From Streptomyces albireticuli (GTDB lineage Bacteria; Actinomycetota; Actinomycetes; Streptomycetales; Streptomycetaceae), in assembly GCF_002192455.1 (NCBI RefSeq), contig NZ_CP021744.1, positions 4,680,001 to 4,744,000 on the forward strand: a DNA stretch of 64,000 nt, written 5' to 3'. Below, one piece after another: positions 27,001 through 38,016 of this stretch; position 1 is the first letter of the stretch; every line of letters starts with the position of its first letter. The translations under genes and the position numbers were made by a program. The notes beneath the pieces were generated by a model that saw nothing but the letters and a program-made list of their open reading frames with translations, was not told the origin of the DNA and made no database searches.

Positions 27001-27173
27001 TGCCGGGCAGCGACCCGGACAACCGGTTCGTGGCCGCCACCTCCGACGGCCGCGTCATCGCCCAGATGAAGGACGTCCGCGCCACGGTCATCGGCTACGT
27101 CGACCACCTGACCGGGCAGTTCTACTCCCCCGAGAAGGAACCCCTCACCGAGCCGGCGATGGCGGTGCGCTGA
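21081..27173 (+). CDS. PUFA/hglE-like iterative synthase: ER(FabL-like)-KS-CLF-KR-DH
   Basis: A 2030-residue multidomain enzyme. Residues 1-255: SDR domain (VTGGARNVGKA; VTVSALGS; YLACAPAK, i.e. Tyr-x6-Lys, the enoyl-reductase spacing; close in feel to FabL). Residues 260-335: Ala/Pro linker. Residues 337-800: ketosynthase with Cys541 (DTACSSS), His674 (HATGT) and His710 (IGHTGW). Residues about 812-1160: chain-length-factor-like domain with Phe989 in place of Cys (DSGFSSAL). Residues about 1180-1660: ketoreductase (AMGGARGITAEV; active-site EPDYASGND). Residues about 1710-2030: double-hotdog dehydratase with His1743 and Asp1918 (LLDGLARTG). No AT or ACP; these come from the preceding gene. 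GTG start with GGCGAGGAG upstream. The next start codon abuts its stop. The enoyl-reductase call is inference. Confidence 0.9.
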   Translation: MQDLKGKLALVTGGARNVGKAVSKALAARGAHVIINYFHSADAAKQTKAELEAAGGQVTLIRASVARQEQVDRMFAEIDERFGGLDILVNNAANGALVPVDEITDDLLDRAIDTNYKGGLRVSRAAAPLMARRGGGSIVTVSALGSSQMVMANYLACAPAKAAAEAVTRYLAVEFAPHNIRVNTASAAMLVSEVADAFPRAEEMQRAIADATPLGRLGTAEDFAEVVCFLASDSSRWITGQTVLADGGLTLGATLLAPPARTDSAASVVDAHPADAAGTSPEAAAGASTTPEAAPEPAPEPAAAAAPAPVAAVPDRTPAEPAAAAAAETADELFDDAGPDDIAVVGMGMAVAGANSPSEFWQLRITGDELFVPVPEDRWERAPFFSPDTAAEDKSYQDTCVFITGFEPEEGSLDGLGDAADHELTTMWLRHSLVQALDGVKHDGDDRYSFLVGYTPDGSQHLEEAGVITGIRQRAEEIVQDLDVPEAERAEVLARIEATLDERYWRGGNAPSRFLPHRVGQLAMDGVLPGNTELQMVDTACSSSLYAIDIGIKGLLMGKHDIAVCGGAFALAPRGTVLFSKLQGLSKRGAVHSLDADADGVIFADGASVIVLKRLRQAQRDGDKVLAVLKAFGSSSDGKGKAIYAPNAAGQDLAVQRALDGDVSAADVDWIIAHATGTPAGDLAEFTTLRGHFGTERTSYVTSNKSLIGHTGWAAGVVSVIEAILGMEHGAIPHQYRFNAPNPDFHLEDSKLEIPTETVSWPAEEGKVRSAAVSGFGFGGTNAHLIVQEHRAGEPAGPAAAGPLTPPTDERIAVVSWSAHVPGLDSRESVRGWLTDGTARAESSFGEFYPAPSFNKVRLPPKTVRAIDRCQLMILECAHDLRDQFTDFWEEHSRTTGVFVGNMGPTRAAMLYANRCYLDDIALALRQKADGAAPGALDEVIDRLRERVRGQIPPSNEDSFPGMMPNVISARVANYFDLKGPNITLDSGFSSALTAVETACRYLRSGELDFALAGGINGNSLREYRTVLADLFGPSFEEDKDLAEGAFLFGLATETKAREAGLPILGYVDGLTVDDERAGGADTIECGAETYDRSRYLGAAGGLALLDALHRPAGQVAITCGQGTATTRLQLTVTGAYAPAAAPAAGPAADGTPAPLPERFADSAEYAPGSPLQVRRRVPVLTELPAAETRERIPFLPQGVVVLTDLPDLGASLRHLPKDSLVLSTAKVDVTRPGWTHLSEVTPETVRAALDAHGLPVRHVRVVTDLNRSAPLPRSLATGSPTLTALHDALFLTLQARFDDLDTEGSSVIGLLLGAVTDEVPHAFAGLFSGLFKGAFLELSEALVFALFTAEDGPRKGALLAEAETRLARTFPVVYEDGGVRKGYTLVDEPVELTGPTEARLTRDSVVLAMGGARGITAEVVKSLAEHFGPRIYLVGSNPLDSYPAEVFEGDDETFAATRQAHIRRSIGAGKNVAQANREFDRMLDARAARRNIADMEAHSGAGRVTYFACDGQDGAAVEAVVAKVLAAGAGVDLLINAAGRNRSASIKDKNFAEFTAIRDLKLRSYHNLKRAFGDRQPRMWCNFGSLLGYFGQVGEPDYASGNDFLATAATYGARSAGQSEFTIGWTLWDGTGMGANELTKAYFQRAGSYSHMAVAEGTHHFVRELHAPYRHPSVVHLGTAEEATVERFYPGYPSGAGTRAGAAAGGPADRGFYLREVVSADRDEAVFSCVFDLETHGYLNHHLVREAPTLPGTFVTEIAGEAARFLAPDMQVFAYEDLEFQHFLRAYDGGKDTPKRITARVTDRTEEVTTVEVRISTDVVSPSGVLLVKDKTHFTARVLLRAGFPTPPRWEKWDESDAQPVIDPYHAPASPVTLTGPFVSTTDTRLTSQGKRATYRVDLPAGDPVWSRFTAPSILLDGLARTGVLNLVDGHLVPIAAPLSIRRIDLYERANDAELVERYGSLELYATPAGFNMPGSDPDNRFVAATSDGRVIAQMKDVRATVIGYVDHLTGQFYSPEKEPLTEPAMAVR

Positions 27174-28583
27174 ATGACGACCAAGGAGAAGCCCGTGCCC
27201 GAGACCGGAACCGGCCGGCAGGCGCCCGGCCCCGAAGGCGGCGTCCTGTTCGGAGCCCTGAGCAGCTTCAAGAAGGACACCCTGAAGCTCCTGATGGAGA
27301 TGCAGCGCCGGTACGGCGGCATCGTCCGGATGAAGATGGGCCCCTACCTCGTCCACCAGCTGACCAGCCCCGAGCACGTCAAGCACGTGCTCCAGAACAA
27401 CAGCTCCAACTACACGCGCGGCAAGTTCTACCGCGGCTTCAACCTCTTCTTCGGCCGCGGCATGCTCACCACCGACGGCCCCGAGTGGAAGACGCGGCGC
27501 GCGGTCAGCCAGCCGTTCTTCAACCGCACCAAGCTGCGCAACAACTCCGCCGTCATCACCACGACCACCGACGAGCTCATCGCCAAGTGGGAGGGCGCGG
27601 CCCGGACGGGCGAGGAGATCGACGTCACGGACGACATGATGTGGCTGGCGATGGGCGTCCTCGGCCGCATGTTCTACGGCGTCGACCTCCGGAACTACGC
27701 CGACCGCCTGATGCCCGCCGTCCGGTTCTCGCTCAAGGCGATGATCCTGACCGGCGAGGTCAAGCAGATGCTGCCGAAGTGGATCCCCACCAAGTACCAG
27801 CGCGACCTCAAGCACTACCAGGGCGTGCTCAACGGCGTCATGGACGAGATCATCGACCTCCACCGGCAGGGCAAGGGAGACGACGAGAGCGTCGTCGCCG
27901 CCCTGCTCGGCGCCACCCACGCGGTCACCGGCAAGCCGTTCACCCAGACGCAGATCAGGGCCGAGCTCAAGACCCTGTTCCTGGCCGGGCACGAGACCAC
28001 GGGCTGCGCCCTGACCTGGACGCTCTACGCCATCGCCAAGAACGTCGACGTCCGGCGCAAGCTGGAGGCCGAACTGGACGCGGTGCTCGGCGACCGGGTG
28101 CCCACCGCCGACGACCTTCCCCAGCTCACCTACCTGCGGCAGGTCGTCGACGAGTCGCTGCGGATGTACCCGCCGATCTGGCTGTTCCCCCGGGACGCGG
28201 TGGCCGACGACAACATCAACGGCTTCCACATCCCGGCCGGCAGCACGATCCTGGTGCCCACCTACGCGGCGCACCACAACAAGGAGAGCTGGGACGACCC
28301 GGAGGCCTTCGACCCGGAGCGGTTCTGCCCGGTCGCGGGCAAGAAGAGCGGCCGTGACCGGTACGACTACTTCCCCTTCGGTGGCGGCGCGCGCAAGTGC
28401 ATCGGCATGGACCTCGCGCTCCTGGAGATCCAGCTGGCCGTCGCGATGATCACCCGGCGCTACCGGCTCAGCCTGGTGGCCGGCCACCCGGTCACCCCGT
28501 CCGCGCTGGTCTCGCTCCGCCCGCAGCCCAAGGTCCTGATGACCGTCAAGCACAACGACGGACAGCGGGCGGCCGCGGCATGA
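27174..28583 (+). CDS. Cytochrome P450 within the synthase operon
   Basis: A 469-residue P450, longer than the CYP107-like ones here and of the CYP102/CYP4-related style: I-helix LFLAGHETTGCALTWTL, ESLRMYPP (ExxR), heme loop FPFGGGARKCIG with Cys409. The ATG follows the preceding stop with no gap and its 3' end overlaps the next start (ATGA), so it is tightly coupled to synthase translation. Related P450s act on fatty-acyl or terpenoid chains, so hydroxylation or epoxidation of the nascent or released chain is plausible. No membrane anchor or fused reductase is seen. Confidence 0.92.
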   Translation: MTTKEKPVPETGTGRQAPGPEGGVLFGALSSFKKDTLKLLMEMQRRYGGIVRMKMGPYLVHQLTSPEHVKHVLQNNSSNYTRGKFYRGFNLFFGRGMLTTDGPEWKTRRAVSQPFFNRTKLRNNSAVITTTTDELIAKWEGAARTGEEIDVTDDMMWLAMGVLGRMFYGVDLRNYADRLMPAVRFSLKAMILTGEVKQMLPKWIPTKYQRDLKHYQGVLNGVMDEIIDLHRQGKGDDESVVAALLGATHAVTGKPFTQTQIRAELKTLFLAGHETTGCALTWTLYAIAKNVDVRRKLEAELDAVLGDRVPTADDLPQLTYLRQVVDESLRMYPPIWLFPRDAVADDNINGFHIPAGSTILVPTYAAHHNKESWDDPEAFDPERFCPVAGKKSGRDRYDYFPFGGGARKCIGMDLALLEIQLAVAMITRRYRLSLVAGHPVTPSALVSLRPQPKVLMTVKHNDGQRAAAA

Positions 28584-30997
28584 CGACGGCGGCGGTGGCG
28601 CCCGTGCGCCGGATGGTGTGGCGGGCGGTGGCCCAGGCCGGGCTGCCGCCGGAGCCGTCCGCGCGGCTGCGCGGGGCCAGGATCGTGGTGCTCGGCGGCA
28701 CCCCGGAGCTCGCCGGCCGGGTGGCCGGCGAGCTCCGGGCCGCGGGCGCGACCGCCGTCGTGGCCGGGCACGGAGAGACGGGACGGGCGGGCGCGGACTG
28801 GACGGTCGGCGGGCAGCCGCCCGACGGCCTGGTGGACCTCACCACCGCCGAGCCGTTCGTCCCCGGGGAGCACCACGGCTACCGGGACGCCCTGCTGCGC
28901 TCGGTCACCGCGCTCCGGGCCTGCTACCCGCACTGGACCGGGACCGAGGACGCGGACCGGGTCTTCTACGTCGCGGTCACCTACCTCGGCGGCCTCATGG
29001 GCTACGGGGACCCCGCCGGGCAGGCCCCCGCCCAGCCGCTCGGCGGCATCTGGGCGGGCCTCGCCAAGACGCTCCACCGGGAGCTCCCCAACTGCAACAC
29101 CCGGGTCGTGGACGTGGCGCCGGAGGAGACCGGCGCGCTCCCGTCCCTGCTCGCCCGCGAGCTGTACCGGTGGGGCCTGTACGAGGTCGGCCACCGGGAC
29201 GGGCGGCGCTACAGCCTGCTCGCCCAGCGGGAGGAGCCGGGCCCGGAGCGGGTCCGGATCACCCCCGGGGACCTGGTGCTCGTCTCGGGCGGCGGGCGCG
29301 GCATCGGCTTCGAGTTCGCCAAGTCCCTGGCGAAGGAGTCCGGCTGCCGCATCGTCGTCACCGGCCGGCAGCGGCTGCCCGAGGGCTCCGAGCCCTGGGC
29401 GGACCTGACCGACGAGGAGTTCAAGGGCTACGAGCGGGACCGCCTGGTGCACCGCGCGGAGGGCGAGGGCCTCGCGGACGTACGGGCCGACCTCGCGCGC
29501 GTCCGCTCGCTCCGGGACCTGGCCCGCAACATGGCCGAGGTCGCCGGGGCCGGGCTCGACGTGGTCTACGAGCGCTGCGACTTCACCGCGCCCGGACAGG
29601 TCGCGGACCTCCTCGCACGGCTGGGCCGGCCGCTCACCGGCGTCATCCACAACGCCGGGGTCGACACCCCGGTCCGGCTGCCGAAGAAGACCGACGAGGA
29701 GTTCCTGCGCACGGTCTCCACCAAGGTCGACTCCTTCGTCACGCTGTTCCAGCAGGTGCGCGGGCTGCCCCTGAAGTTCTTCTGCAACGTCGGCTCGCTC
29801 ACCGGCCGGCTGGGCGGGATGACGGGCCAGCTCGACTACGGCGCGGCCAACGACGGTCTGGCCCGGCTCGGCCTGTGGGCCCGCCACCAGGTGCCCTTCC
29901 CGGTGACCACGCTCTGCTGGCCCACCTGGGACCGCGTCGGCATGATCGCCAACTTCGAGGCGACCCTGCGCTACATGACGGCCCTCGACGTCGACGAGGG
30001 CATCCGGTGCTGGCGGACCGAGCTGGTCACCGGCGCCTCCGGGGAGATCGGCTTCGTCGGCCCGCTCGGCCGGGCCCTCGGCCCGCTCCAGGCGCGCGGC
30101 TACCCCGCCGCCCCGGACCTGCCCGGCTTCGCCGAGCTGCTGCCCCGGATCTTCCACCTGGGCGAGCCGCGCACCCAGGTGCCGGGCCGCTCCCTCACGG
30201 CGACCGTCGCCCTCGACCGCACCGTCGCCCCGGTGCTCGGGGACTTCCTCGTCGGCGGCGAGGAGGCGGTGCCCGTCTCCCTGATGCTGGAGAACGCGGT
30301 ACGGGCGGCGAGCTGGCTGGAGCCCGAGGGCGGCCTGGAGCCCGGCCCGCTGTCCGTCGAGGACCTGACCGTACGCGTCGGCGCCCTGCGGCTCACCGGG
30401 CCCGGCTTCCTCGTCCGGCGCGAGACGACCGGCCGCTACGAGGGCGCCCGCTGGGTCGTCGACGTCCGCTACCTCCCGGCCGGTGCCCCGGCCGGTGGTA
30501 CCGAGGACGTGCTGGCCCGGATGCGGGTGGTCCACGACCCCGAGCGGGCCGGGCGGGCGGAACCGGTGGGGCGGACGGAAGGGACGCCGGCGGCCGGGAC
30601 CGCCCGCCATCTGCCCGGCACCGGCGGGCCGCTGCGCTGGCGGGGCCTGGTCCTGCCGCTCGCGCGCTGGTCCCAGGACCCGGCCGGCGGCCACCTGGCG
30701 GAGCTCCGCGAGAGCGTCGCCGGCGACCTGTGGACGGCACCCTCCGTGCCGGCCTCCCGGCTCCCGCTGGCCGCCCTGGAGAACATCTGGCGGCACACCG
30801 CACGGCAGGCCCCGGGCGTGGACCTGCTGACCGTCGCCCGCTTGGACCTGGCCCCGGAAGGCGACGCGACCGCCGCCCGGGTGCGGCTCCACGGCGGCCC
30901 GGACGGCCGGGACTGGCGGGTCGCGGACGCGGGGAGCGACCGCACCCTGCTCCGGGTGACCGGCCTGGCCTGGGCGCCCGAACACCTCACACAGTGA
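28580..30997 (+). CDS. PUFA-like synthase component: pseudo-KR/KR-DH-like
   Basis: An 805-residue protein. Residues about 20-215: Rossmann-like structural subdomain without catalytic motif (RIVVLGGTPELAGRVAG). Residues about 228-500: ketoreductase (DLVLVSGGGRGIGFEFAKSL; Ser in CNVGSLTGR; Tyr and Asn in QLDYGAAND). Residues about 535-805: hotdog dehydratase-like domain in which the HxxxGxxxxP motif reads FLVGGEEAVP, so the catalytic His is replaced by Phe556. The KR looks active; the DH-like part is probably structural, or has another acyl-thioester role. Start ATG overlaps the P450 stop. No ACP is present, so it must work in trans on the ACPs of the first gene. Confidence 0.85.
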   Translation: MTTAAVAPVRRMVWRAVAQAGLPPEPSARLRGARIVVLGGTPELAGRVAGELRAAGATAVVAGHGETGRAGADWTVGGQPPDGLVDLTTAEPFVPGEHHGYRDALLRSVTALRACYPHWTGTEDADRVFYVAVTYLGGLMGYGDPAGQAPAQPLGGIWAGLAKTLHRELPNCNTRVVDVAPEETGALPSLLARELYRWGLYEVGHRDGRRYSLLAQREEPGPERVRITPGDLVLVSGGGRGIGFEFAKSLAKESGCRIVVTGRQRLPEGSEPWADLTDEEFKGYERDRLVHRAEGEGLADVRADLARVRSLRDLARNMAEVAGAGLDVVYERCDFTAPGQVADLLARLGRPLTGVIHNAGVDTPVRLPKKTDEEFLRTVSTKVDSFVTLFQQVRGLPLKFFCNVGSLTGRLGGMTGQLDYGAANDGLARLGLWARHQVPFPVTTLCWPTWDRVGMIANFEATLRYMTALDVDEGIRCWRTELVTGASGEIGFVGPLGRALGPLQARGYPAAPDLPGFAELLPRIFHLGEPRTQVPGRSLTATVALDRTVAPVLGDFLVGGEEAVPVSLMLENAVRAASWLEPEGGLEPGPLSVEDLTVRVGALRLTGPGFLVRRETTGRYEGARWVVDVRYLPAGAPAGGTEDVLARMRVVHDPERAGRAEPVGRTEGTPAAGTARHLPGTGGPLRWRGLVLPLARWSQDPAGGHLAELRESVAGDLWTAPSVPASRLPLAALENIWRHTARQAPGVDLLTVARLDLAPEGDATAARVRLHGGPDGRDWRVADAGSDRTLLRVTGLAWAPEHLTQ

Positions 30998-31014
30998 TGC
31001 ACACAAGGAGAGTC

Positions 31015-32517
31015 ATGAGCCCCGAGACCAGCTCGGATCTGCCGGTCCTTCCGCAGAGGATGACCATCCCGGCCGGTCCCTCGCCGCTGCCCAAGGAGTT
31101 CCCCGGCTACCAGAGCCTGGACCAGGAGGTCAGCGTCGACCGTCTGCCGATCACCGGGCGCATCCCGGAGTGGCTGACGGGCACCCTGATCCGCAACGGC
31201 CCCGCCAAGTTCGACCTGGGCGACTACCGCCTCACGCACTGGTTCAACGGGCTCGGCATGCTCCACTCGTACTCCTTCGGCAACGGCCAGGTCTCCTACG
31301 TCAACCGGCACCTGCGCACCAAGGCCTACGACCTGTGGATGGACAAGGGCGAGTTCCACGGCAAGCAGTACGGCCTGGAGCTCCTCGACCCCTGCCAGAA
31401 GCTGTTCGGCCGCCACATGTCCGCGTACTCGCCCAACATCAGCGACAACCCCAGCGTCAACCTGATGAAGGTCGCGGAGAAGTTCTACGCGATCAACGAG
31501 TCGCCGATGTGGATGGAGTTCGACCCGCTGAAGCTGGAAGCGCACGGCGAGCACACCTTCAAGGACCAGTTCCTCGGTGAGGTGTCCACCCCGCACCCGC
31601 ACTTCGACTTCCACAAGCGCGCGGTCATCAACTACACGACGAAGATGACGGACGGGAACGCCTACCAGGTGTTCTACATCCCCGAGAACGAGGCCGTGCA
31701 GAAGCCGCTGGCCGTCGTCGACATCGACGACCCCTGCTACATGCACAGCTTCGCCGTGACCGAGAACTACGTGATCCTCGTCGAGTTCCCCGTCGTCCTC
31801 GACACGGAGAAGTTCCGCGACCCCGGCTACCCGTTCGTCGCCTGCATGAGCTGGCAGCCCGAGCGGCCCGCCCGCTTCCTCGTCGTCGACAAGCGCGAGG
31901 GCAAGGTCACCCGCACCTTCGAGAGCGAGGCGTTCTTCGCCTTCCACCACGTCAACGCCGCCGAGATCGGCAACGACATCGTCGTGGACATCGCCGCCAC
32001 CCACACCCCGTACGAGTCCGTGCTCGGCCTGCCGCCCACCGAGGGCCAGTTCGACCTGGACGCCTACGGGTACGCGCTGCGCCGCTACACCCTGCCGATG
32101 GCCGGGTCCGGCGACACGGTCGGCTGGGAGCACCTCTCCCCGCGCGGCATCGAGATGCCGACGATCAACTACCGGGGCAACAACGGCCGCCCGTACCGCT
32201 ACGCCTACGGCATCAGCTCCTCGCCCAAGAGCCTGATGGCGATGAACCGGCTCTCCAAGATCGACATCGTCGACGGCTCGTACAAGACCTGGTACGAGCG
32301 CGGCTGCTTCCCCAGCGAGGGCGTCTTCGTCCAGCGTCCCGGTGCCACCGGGGAGGACGACGGCGTCCTGCTGTCGGGCGTGCTCGACGCCAAGACCGGC
32401 AAGTCCTTCATGCTCGTGCTGGACGCGCGGTCGTTCGAGGAGCTGGGGCGCGCCCATGTGCCGCACCACATCCCGAACGACTTCCACGGCCAGTTCCACG
32501 CGGGCCTGGTGCGCTGA
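31015..32517 (+). CDS. Carotenoid-cleavage-type oxygenase (RPE65/BCO/CCD superfamily)
   Basis: A 500-residue seven-bladed propeller non-heme iron dioxygenase. The four iron-binding His are all visible: His194 (TPHPHFDF), His244 (YMHSF), His311 (FAFHHVNAAE) and His491 (DFHGQFH). Sequence style (RNGPAKFDLGDYRLTHWFNGLGMLHSYSF) is nearest the BCO/RPE65 side of the family. Family enzymes cleave a C=C bond of carotenoids, retinoids or stilbenes into two carbonyls. No carotenoid genes are present, and it is the last gene of a polyene-type synthase operon (17 bases after the preceding stop, AAGGAG), so the polyketide itself may be the substrate. An aldehyde dehydrogenase lies close by. Confidence 0.92.
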   Translation: MSPETSSDLPVLPQRMTIPAGPSPLPKEFPGYQSLDQEVSVDRLPITGRIPEWLTGTLIRNGPAKFDLGDYRLTHWFNGLGMLHSYSFGNGQVSYVNRHLRTKAYDLWMDKGEFHGKQYGLELLDPCQKLFGRHMSAYSPNISDNPSVNLMKVAEKFYAINESPMWMEFDPLKLEAHGEHTFKDQFLGEVSTPHPHFDFHKRAVINYTTKMTDGNAYQVFYIPENEAVQKPLAVVDIDDPCYMHSFAVTENYVILVEFPVVLDTEKFRDPGYPFVACMSWQPERPARFLVVDKREGKVTRTFESEAFFAFHHVNAAEIGNDIVVDIAATHTPYESVLGLPPTEGQFDLDAYGYALRRYTLPMAGSGDTVGWEHLSPRGIEMPTINYRGNNGRPYRYAYGISSSPKSLMAMNRLSKIDIVDGSYKTWYERGCFPSEGVFVQRPGATGEDDGVLLSGVLDAKTGKSFMLVLDARSFEELGRAHVPHHIPNDFHGQFHAGLVR

Positions 32518-32565
32518 GCGGAGCCCGGACGAGCGACCCGGAAGAGGGGGACGGGGACCGTGGCG

Positions 32566-32594
32566 CGGCCACTGCCCTCGCGGGGCAGCGGCCG
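32566..32594. terminator. Hairpin between the convergent oxygenase and SDR genes
   Basis: CGGCC-A-CTGCCC, loop TCGCG, GGGCAG-C-GGCCG. It can serve both strands. Confidence 0.6.
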
Positions 32595-32607
32595 GCGGGC
32601 GGCCGGG

Positions 32608-33359
32608 TCAGCCGGCCCAGGCCTGGCGGAGGTACTTCATCGTGCCGAGGCCGATGCCGCCGTCCGCGTAGAGGACCTGGCCCGTGACGTAGCGGGCCTC
32701 GTCCGAGGCGAGGAACGCGATCACCCCGGAGATGTCCTGGGGGCGGCCGATGCGGCCGAGCGGGATGTGGCTGCCACGCCGGTCCCGCTCCTCGCGCGTC
32801 GGCCCGTACATGTCACCGGCCCCTCGGTCTGGATCATTCCGGGGCCGACCGCGTTCACCCGTATACCGAGTTCCGCGTATTCCACGGCGGCCTGCCGGGT
32901 GAGGGCGTTGATGGCCGCCTTCGCCGCCGGATAGATACCGGACTCGGCGCGGGTCGTTTCGGCGAGAAAGGACGTGAGATTGACGATCGAGCCGCCACCG
33001 CTGCGGGCCATGACCGGAGTCAGGGTCTGGAGGCACAGCAGGCTGCCGAGCACATTGATGTCCATGACCCGCCGATAGCGCTCGACGGTCGTCTCGGCGA
33101 GCGGGATGAATTCCCAGACGCCCGCGTTGTTGACCAGCACGTCCAGCCGGTCGAGGCCGTCGGCCAGCTCCTGCACGGCCTCCGGGTCGGTCACATCGCA
33201 CTGCACGGCGCGGCCGCCGGTCAGCTCGGCGACCTCCGAGACGGCCTCGTCCCGGTCCGCGGCGACCACGAAAAAGCCCTCCGCGGCCAGCCGGATCGCG
33301 GTCTCCCGGCCGATTCCATGGGCTGCGCCGGTGACGACGGAAACGGGTTTCCCGGTCAT
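32608..33359 (-). pseudogene. SDR family oxidoreductase, single-base frameshift near codon 180
   Basis: A classical short-chain dehydrogenase: VVTGAAHGIGRETAIRL (cofactor loop), NNAG, Ser in NLTSFLAE, YPAAKAA (YxxxK), and a C-terminal half with RPQDISGVIAFLASDEARYVTGQ and DGG. Reading from ATG 33359 (AAGGAG upstream), the frame is lost after GPGMIQTEG and resumes one base shifted at AGDMYGPTREER. Adding one base to the four-base C run at 32820-32823 (G run on the coding strand) restores about 250 residues. This could be sequencing error or a real loss. If intact it would oxidise or reduce an alcohol/ketone of the pathway product. It is divergent from the aldehyde dehydrogenase. Confidence 0.85.
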
Positions 33360-33531
33360 GGGATTTCTCCTTTTCTCGTTTTGAAGGGGCGGCGCCCGCC
33401 GCACCGTTGACAACATAGCGAAGGTAATTGCTGTTGAGAAGCCCGGATTTACCGGTGCGGATCTCGGCGGCAGTCAGGATTTCAAATAATGGGGCCGGAC
33501 CCGATGCCGGTGCCATGGGAGGAATTTCTCG

Positions 33532-34995
<1,464 letters not shown>

Positions 34996-35018
34996 CCCGG
35001 CGTCCCCTTCCGTGGCAC

Positions 35019-35062
35019 GACGGCGGCGGGTGACCGGTACGGACCGGTCACCCGCCGCCGTC
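35019..35062. terminator. 20-bp perfect bidirectional terminator
   Basis: Arms 35019-35038 and 35043-35062 (GACGGCGGCGGGTGACCGGT and exact complement) with loop ACGG, between convergent aldehyde dehydrogenase and LLM genes. Confidence 0.9.
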
Positions 35063-35079
35063 CGCGCGGGGCGCGGAGC

Positions 35080-36111
35080 TCAGTCCATGAGCTCCGCGAT
35101 GGTGCGCAGGACGCGCGGGTCCTCGTCCCGGACGAGCATGGTGGTCACCACCGTCTCGTCCCACGCGGCCAGGTCGTCGCGGATCTTGTCCTTGCCGCCG
35201 ACGAGCGCCACGTCCTGCACCAGGGCCGCCGGGACCGCCGCGATCGCGTCCTTCTTGTGCCCGCCCAGATAGAGGTTCTGGATCTTCTCGACGTCGGCCT
35301 CGTAGCCCATCCGGGCCACCACGTCGGCGTGGAAGTTGGCGCCCTTGGCGCCCATGCCGCCGACGTAGAGGGCGATCAGCGGGCGGAGCTTGTCGATGCC
35401 CCGCTCCAGGTCGTCGTCGAGCACGATGGGCGCGCTGACGAGGACCTCGAAGTCCTCCTTCGGGGAGCGCTCGGCGGCCCGCAGCCGGAAGCCCTCCTCC
35501 AGCCGCTCCTTGTAGTAGGCGTCGCTGCGCGGCGAGAAGAAGAACGGCAGCCAGCCGTCGGCGATCTCCCCGGCCAGCGCCACGTTCTTCGGGCCCTCGG
35601 CCGCCAGCAGGACCGGGATCTCGCGGCGCAGCGGGTGCAGCGTCGACTTCAGCGGCTTGCCCAGGCCCGTACCGCCGGGGAAGGGCAGTCGGTAGTGCTC
35701 GCCGGCGTACTCCACCGGGCGTTCCCGGGCGATGACGGCGCGGACGATGTCCACGTACTCCCGGGTGCGGGCCAGCGGCCTGGGGTACGGCAGGCCGTAC
35801 CAGCCCTCCACCACCTGCGGGCCGGAGGCGCCGAGGCCGAGGACGAACCGGCCGCCGGAGAGGTGGTCGAGGGTGAGCGCCGTCATGGCCGTCGCGGTGG
35901 GGGTGCGCGCGGACATCTGCATGATGCCGGTGCCGAGCCGCAGCCGCTCGGTCCGCGCGCCCCACCAGGCCAGCGGTGCCACGGCGTCCGAGCCGTACGC
36001 CTCGGCGGTCCACAGCGAGTCGAATCCGAGCCGCTCGGCCTCCGCGACGAGACCCTCCACGCCCGTGGGGGGCTTCGCGGACCAGTAGCCGGAGTGGTAC
36101 CCGAACTTCAT
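35080..36111 (-). CDS. LLM class (luciferase-like) F420-dependent oxidoreductase
   Basis: A 343-residue TIM-barrel oxidoreductase (MKFGYHSGYWSAKPP; LGFDSLWTAEAYGSD; RLRLGTGIMQMSARTP; DHLSGGRFVLGLGASGPQVVEGWYG; LLAAEGPKNVALAGEIADGWLPFF). The SGGRxxLGLG and GP(Q)VxExWYG motifs are typical of F420-dependent members. A hydride transfer to a carbonyl, enone or imine is likely. It lies 60 bases downstream of the carboxylase gene in the same direction, so probably the same transcript. Substrate unknown. Confidence 0.9.
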   Translation of the reverse strand: MKFGYHSGYWSAKPPTGVEGLVAEAERLGFDSLWTAEAYGSDAVAPLAWWGARTERLRLGTGIMQMSARTPTATAMTALTLDHLSGGRFVLGLGASGPQVVEGWYGLPYPRPLARTREYVDIVRAVIARERPVEYAGEHYRLPFPGGTGLGKPLKSTLHPLRREIPVLLAAEGPKNVALAGEIADGWLPFFFSPRSDAYYKERLEEGFRLRAAERSPKEDFEVLVSAPIVLDDDLERGIDKLRPLIALYVGGMGAKGANFHADVVARMGYEADVEKIQNLYLGGHKKDAIAAVPAALVQDVALVGGKDKIRDDLAAWDETVVTTMLVRDEDPRVLRTIAELMD

Positions 36112-36171
36112 GGAGTCTCCTGACGGTGATGCATCGGGATGGACGGGGCGCCGGGGGCGCCGGGCGCGTGC

Positions 36172-37731
<1,560 letters not shown>

Positions 37732-37911
37732 GTGTATTTACGCTCCGCATCCGATGCAGGCCGTGGTGTTGCAAAAGAATCGGCAGTCCATTGCGATGGC
37801 CGTCCAGTCGAACACGAAACCGGCCCGGACCGCATCGGTCCCGGCCGAACACTGGTCAAAAGTACAGTGGCAGCACAGGCCCCGGACCCGTGCAATGTAT
37901 CGAAAGTTCAA

Positions 37912-37940
37912 TTTACGGGACATGCGCCGACTGCTAGCTT
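37912..37940 (+). promoter_or_regulatory. Candidate promoter of the second cluster P450
   Basis: TTTACG (37912-37917), 17-base spacer, TAGCTT (37935-37940), about 70 bases before the GTG start. It lies in the 285-base divergent region shared with the carboxylase gene. Confidence 0.45.
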
Positions 37941-38016
37941 CCCGCTCGGTGGCCTCTGTGCTTTGTCTGCCCCAGAAAGGCCGGCCGGAAATGCGAACTC
38001 GCGGAAGGGAGCCTCA

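Noticed and set aside
31015..32517. Oxygenase as part of a carotenoid pathway
   Set aside because: No phytoene synthase, desaturase, cyclase or geranylgeranyl diphosphate synthase gene is present in the window.
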